From assembly GCA_010092805.1 (NCBI GenBank), contig JAADYY010000418.1, forward strand, positions 1 through 8,297: a DNA stretch of 8,297 nt. The letters run 5' to 3'. The stretch comes from Chloroflexota bacterium (lineage in GTDB: Bacteria > Chloroflexota > Anaerolineae > Aggregatilineales > Phototrophicaceae). The position numbers were made by a program, and so were the translations under genes. Within the stretch, counting starts at the first letter, position 1. Each line of letters opens with the position of its first letter. Below are positions 6,606 to 8,297 of the stretch, in pieces. The notes beneath the pieces are model-generated. The model ran no database searches. It was given only the letters and a program-made list of their open reading frames with translations, and was not told where the DNA came from.

Positions 6606-8297
6606 TTACGGCGCGGTGATCGCGCCTGTCGCCTCGCCCATGACTCCGCCGCTGATTTCGGCGGTCAGTTCCTCAGTCGCTGCGGTGATGGGGGCCTGCT
6701 CTTCACCCTCAGCGACACCACCGAGTAACTCAATCGTTTCTTCGGGCAGCAGTGGCCCCACCTCGGCGGTCGCTTCCGGCGCGATAGGCTGACCTGCCAG
6801 CGGATCGACAGCAGGTGCTGATTCGACGAACGGCGCAAAGCGCAGCACCCGCCCGGCAGCATTATCGACCACATACACATTGCCCGCCGCATCCGTTGTG
6901 ATCCCGCCAATCGTGTCGAATTGGCTACCATCACTTGGCTGATCGGTTGGCTGCCCGAACGCGCCGATACAATTGCCCAGCAGGTCGTAAACGAGCACAC
7001 GGCCCGCGTTCGGGTCGGTGACATACAACAGCCCGCGCTGATCATCGACCGCCAAATAGGGGCGGCTGCCGAGATCCTCATACCAGGCATTGACCTCGAA
7101 TACCATCTGCGGGTCGCCCGTCGCTGCGTTGAACACCGACACGCGGCGGTTCCATGTATCCGCCACAAACAGACGACCATCGGCACTCACGGCAACCCCG
7201 GCTGGCTCGTCCAGTTGACCAAACGCGCTGCCGCCGGAACCGACATCGTAGAGATACTGACCGTTCAGGTCATAAACGCGAACGCGCTTGTTGCCAGTAT
7301 CCGAGACGAACACACGGCCCGCGTCATCGACGAACACATCGCGCGGCCCCCAGAACCCATCAACGGGTTCGGCAGGTGCATCGAAGCTGAACTGACCAAT
7401 CTGTCCCCAGCCCGTGAGCAGATCGAACGACGGCGAGAACGCCCGAATGCGGTAATTCCACGTATCCGCGACATAAAGATTGCCCGACGGGTCAACCGCC
7501 ACGCCGTTGGGTCGGTTCAACGCCAGGTTTGGATCGGTCGTGTTGCCATCCAGCGCTGTGATGTAGCTGCCGTTGGTATCGAACACCGAGATGCGGTTGC
7601 CGAACTCCTCAGCGACGTACACCCGGCCATCATCGCTCACCGCGATGTCGAGGGGGTTGATCAGCGGCGCGGGCGGGCTGAAGATGACATCGGCGAAACG
7701 GGTCTGCCAGTTGGCTGTACACTGGTTGACCGTCGTCACCGCTTCCGGCGGGACAAACGCTATTCCATCGCCCACGCCCAGGTTCCAAACCTGCGCTGCG
7801 ATGTCCTTACGGACGTAGAAATACAGCCGCTCTGCAACAGGCCAATTTTGCAGGCTGAAGTCCGTCCCCACCGCTTGACCGTAGCGAGTGTAGTCACGCG
7901 ACCACCAAATATCGAACATCCCCAGCCGGATCTCCGACGCTTGCGTGTTGGTCGGCGAGAAATCGAGCGCATTGGTCACCCGCTGCGGTGTCAGGTTGAA
8001 ATAATCCTGCATCGGCCACCACATGCGGATGTACTCAAAGCGATAGTAGCGATCTTCCAGCAGCGGTTCCACACGTGCCCGAATGTCCTGGCTGGCATAA
8101 ACCGCCGCACGACCATCCACCGCCTGGAGTGTGGGGTTTTGCCCGAAGAACGTGGCGTTGTTCAGGTTGCGGAAGTACCACGTCACCGGCCAGGCGTTGC
8201 CGCCCCACGCGAAATCCAAGTTAGGGCCATCGGTGGTACGCAGGGCCAGCTCATCAATCTGCTCCATCATCAAACCAATGCCGGGGGCCGCATGCGC
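6606..8297 (-). CDS. Large Agl23-like/glycosyltransferase-type protein with C-terminal NHL beta-propeller (3' part, open at right edge)
   Basis: The frame is open from the right edge to the stop at 6606 (563 residues visible). A methionine pair near 8270 is internal, with coding sequence continuing upstream (AHAAPGIGLMMEQ), so the real start is outside the window. Residues 1-205 are rich in Trp and Tyr (NAWPVTWYFRNL, YYRFEYIRMWWPMQDYFNL, DIWWSRDYTRYG). They resemble the extracytoplasmic region after the membrane helices of GT39/Agl23-like (TIGR03663) proteins of Chloroflexi and archaea. Residues 213-490 hold about six NHL blades with repeated forms such as GVAVDPSGNLYVADTWNYRI and GVAVSADGRLFVADTWNRRV. 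The tail (491-563) is Pro/Ala/Glu-rich with no anchor visible. No membrane segment lies in the visible part, so the membrane or glycosyl-transfer role is an inference from family likeness. Alternative: another secreted NHL-repeat protein. Confidence 0.72.
   Translation of the reverse strand, partial: AHAAPGIGLMMEQIDELALRTTDGPNLDFAWGGNAWPVTWYFRNLNNATFFGQNPTLQAVDGRAAVYASQDIRARVEPLLEDRYYRFEYIRMWWPMQDYFNLTPQRVTNALDFSPTNTQASEIRLGMFDIWWSRDYTRYGQAVGTDFSLQNWPVAERLYFYVRKDIAAQVWNLGVGDGIAFVPPEAVTTVNQCTANWQTRFADVIFSPPAPLINPLDIAVSDDGRVYVAEEFGNRISVFDTNGSYITALDGNTTDPNLALNRPNGVAVDPSGNLYVADTWNYRIRAFSPSFDLLTGWGQIGQFSFDAPAEPVDGFWGPRDVFVDDAGRVFVSDTGNKRVRVYDLNGQYLYDVGSGGSAFGQLDEPAGVAVSADGRLFVADTWNRRVSVFNAATGDPQMVFEVNAWYEDLGSRPYLAVDDQRGLLYVTDPNAGRVLVYDLLGNCIGAFGQPTDQPSDGSQFDTIGGITTDAAGNVYVVDNAAGRVLRFAPFVESAPAVDPLAGQPIAPEATAEVGPLLPEETIELLGGVAEGEEQAPITAATEELTAEISGGVMGEATGAITAP

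Noticed and set aside
6383..6619. Small plus-strand open frame in the spacer before nusA
   Set aside because: It runs through the promoter and hairpins, has no ribosome binding site that I can see, and its product has no recognisable features.
8265..8273. TTG/ATG codons as the start of the NHL-propeller protein
   Set aside because: The frame stays open and protein-like to the window edge, and no Shine-Dalgarno sequence precedes these codons, so they are most likely internal.

Overview
The window is a 8.3 kb stretch of moderately GC-rich bacterial chromosome. Every gene I can support lies on the minus strand, so transcription runs from high to low coordinates. The core is the conserved transcription-translation cluster nusA - ylxR (rnpM) - infB - rbfA - nrnA-like DHH phosphoesterase - truB. 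Upstream of it is the 3' part of a large protein made of a membrane-glycosyltransferase-type extracytoplasmic segment plus an NHL beta-propeller. The short IF-2 (about 601 aa, one N-terminal helical module) and the propeller protein, which resembles the Chloroflexi/archaeal Agl23-like (TIGR03663) family, suggest a member of Chloroflexota, possibly Anaerolineae-related. That placement is inferred from remembered family traits, not from a search.

Layout from right to left in reading direction: (1) 8297-6606, the 3' part of the NHL-propeller protein, open at the right edge. (2) 6605-6336, a 270-bp spacer with a GC-rich 12-bp hairpin just after the stop codon, two more hairpins packed behind it, a good sigma-70-type promoter (TTGCCA-18-TAAAAT), and a terminator-like hairpin with a T run directly downstream of the promoter and before nusA. 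(3) 6335-4302 nusA, with a long Pro/Glu-rich and charged C-terminal extension containing a 12-bp tandem repeat. (4) 4296-4015 ylxR. (5) 3905-2100 infB. (6) 1955-1587 rbfA. (7) 1609-599 nrnA-like. (8) 606-1 truB, cut off at the left edge.

The cluster genes act together. NusA modulates RNA polymerase pausing, termination and rRNA antitermination. YlxR/RnpM binds RNA and affects RNase P in species where it has been studied. IF-2 places initiator tRNA, RbfA matures the 30S subunit, the DHH protein degrades very short RNAs or pAp, and TruB makes the T-loop pseudouridine of tRNA. rbfA/nrnA and nrnA/truB overlap, and nusA/ylxR are 5 nt apart, which fits one operon with translational coupling. The two longer internal spacers (ylxR-infB, infB-rbfA) each carry an inverted repeat.

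Nothing here is a clear new defence, mobile or biosynthetic system. The items most worth a second look are the hairpin-dense nusA leader, the absence of rimP from its usual place before nusA, the NusA tail, and the TKVD form of the IF-2 G4 motif.
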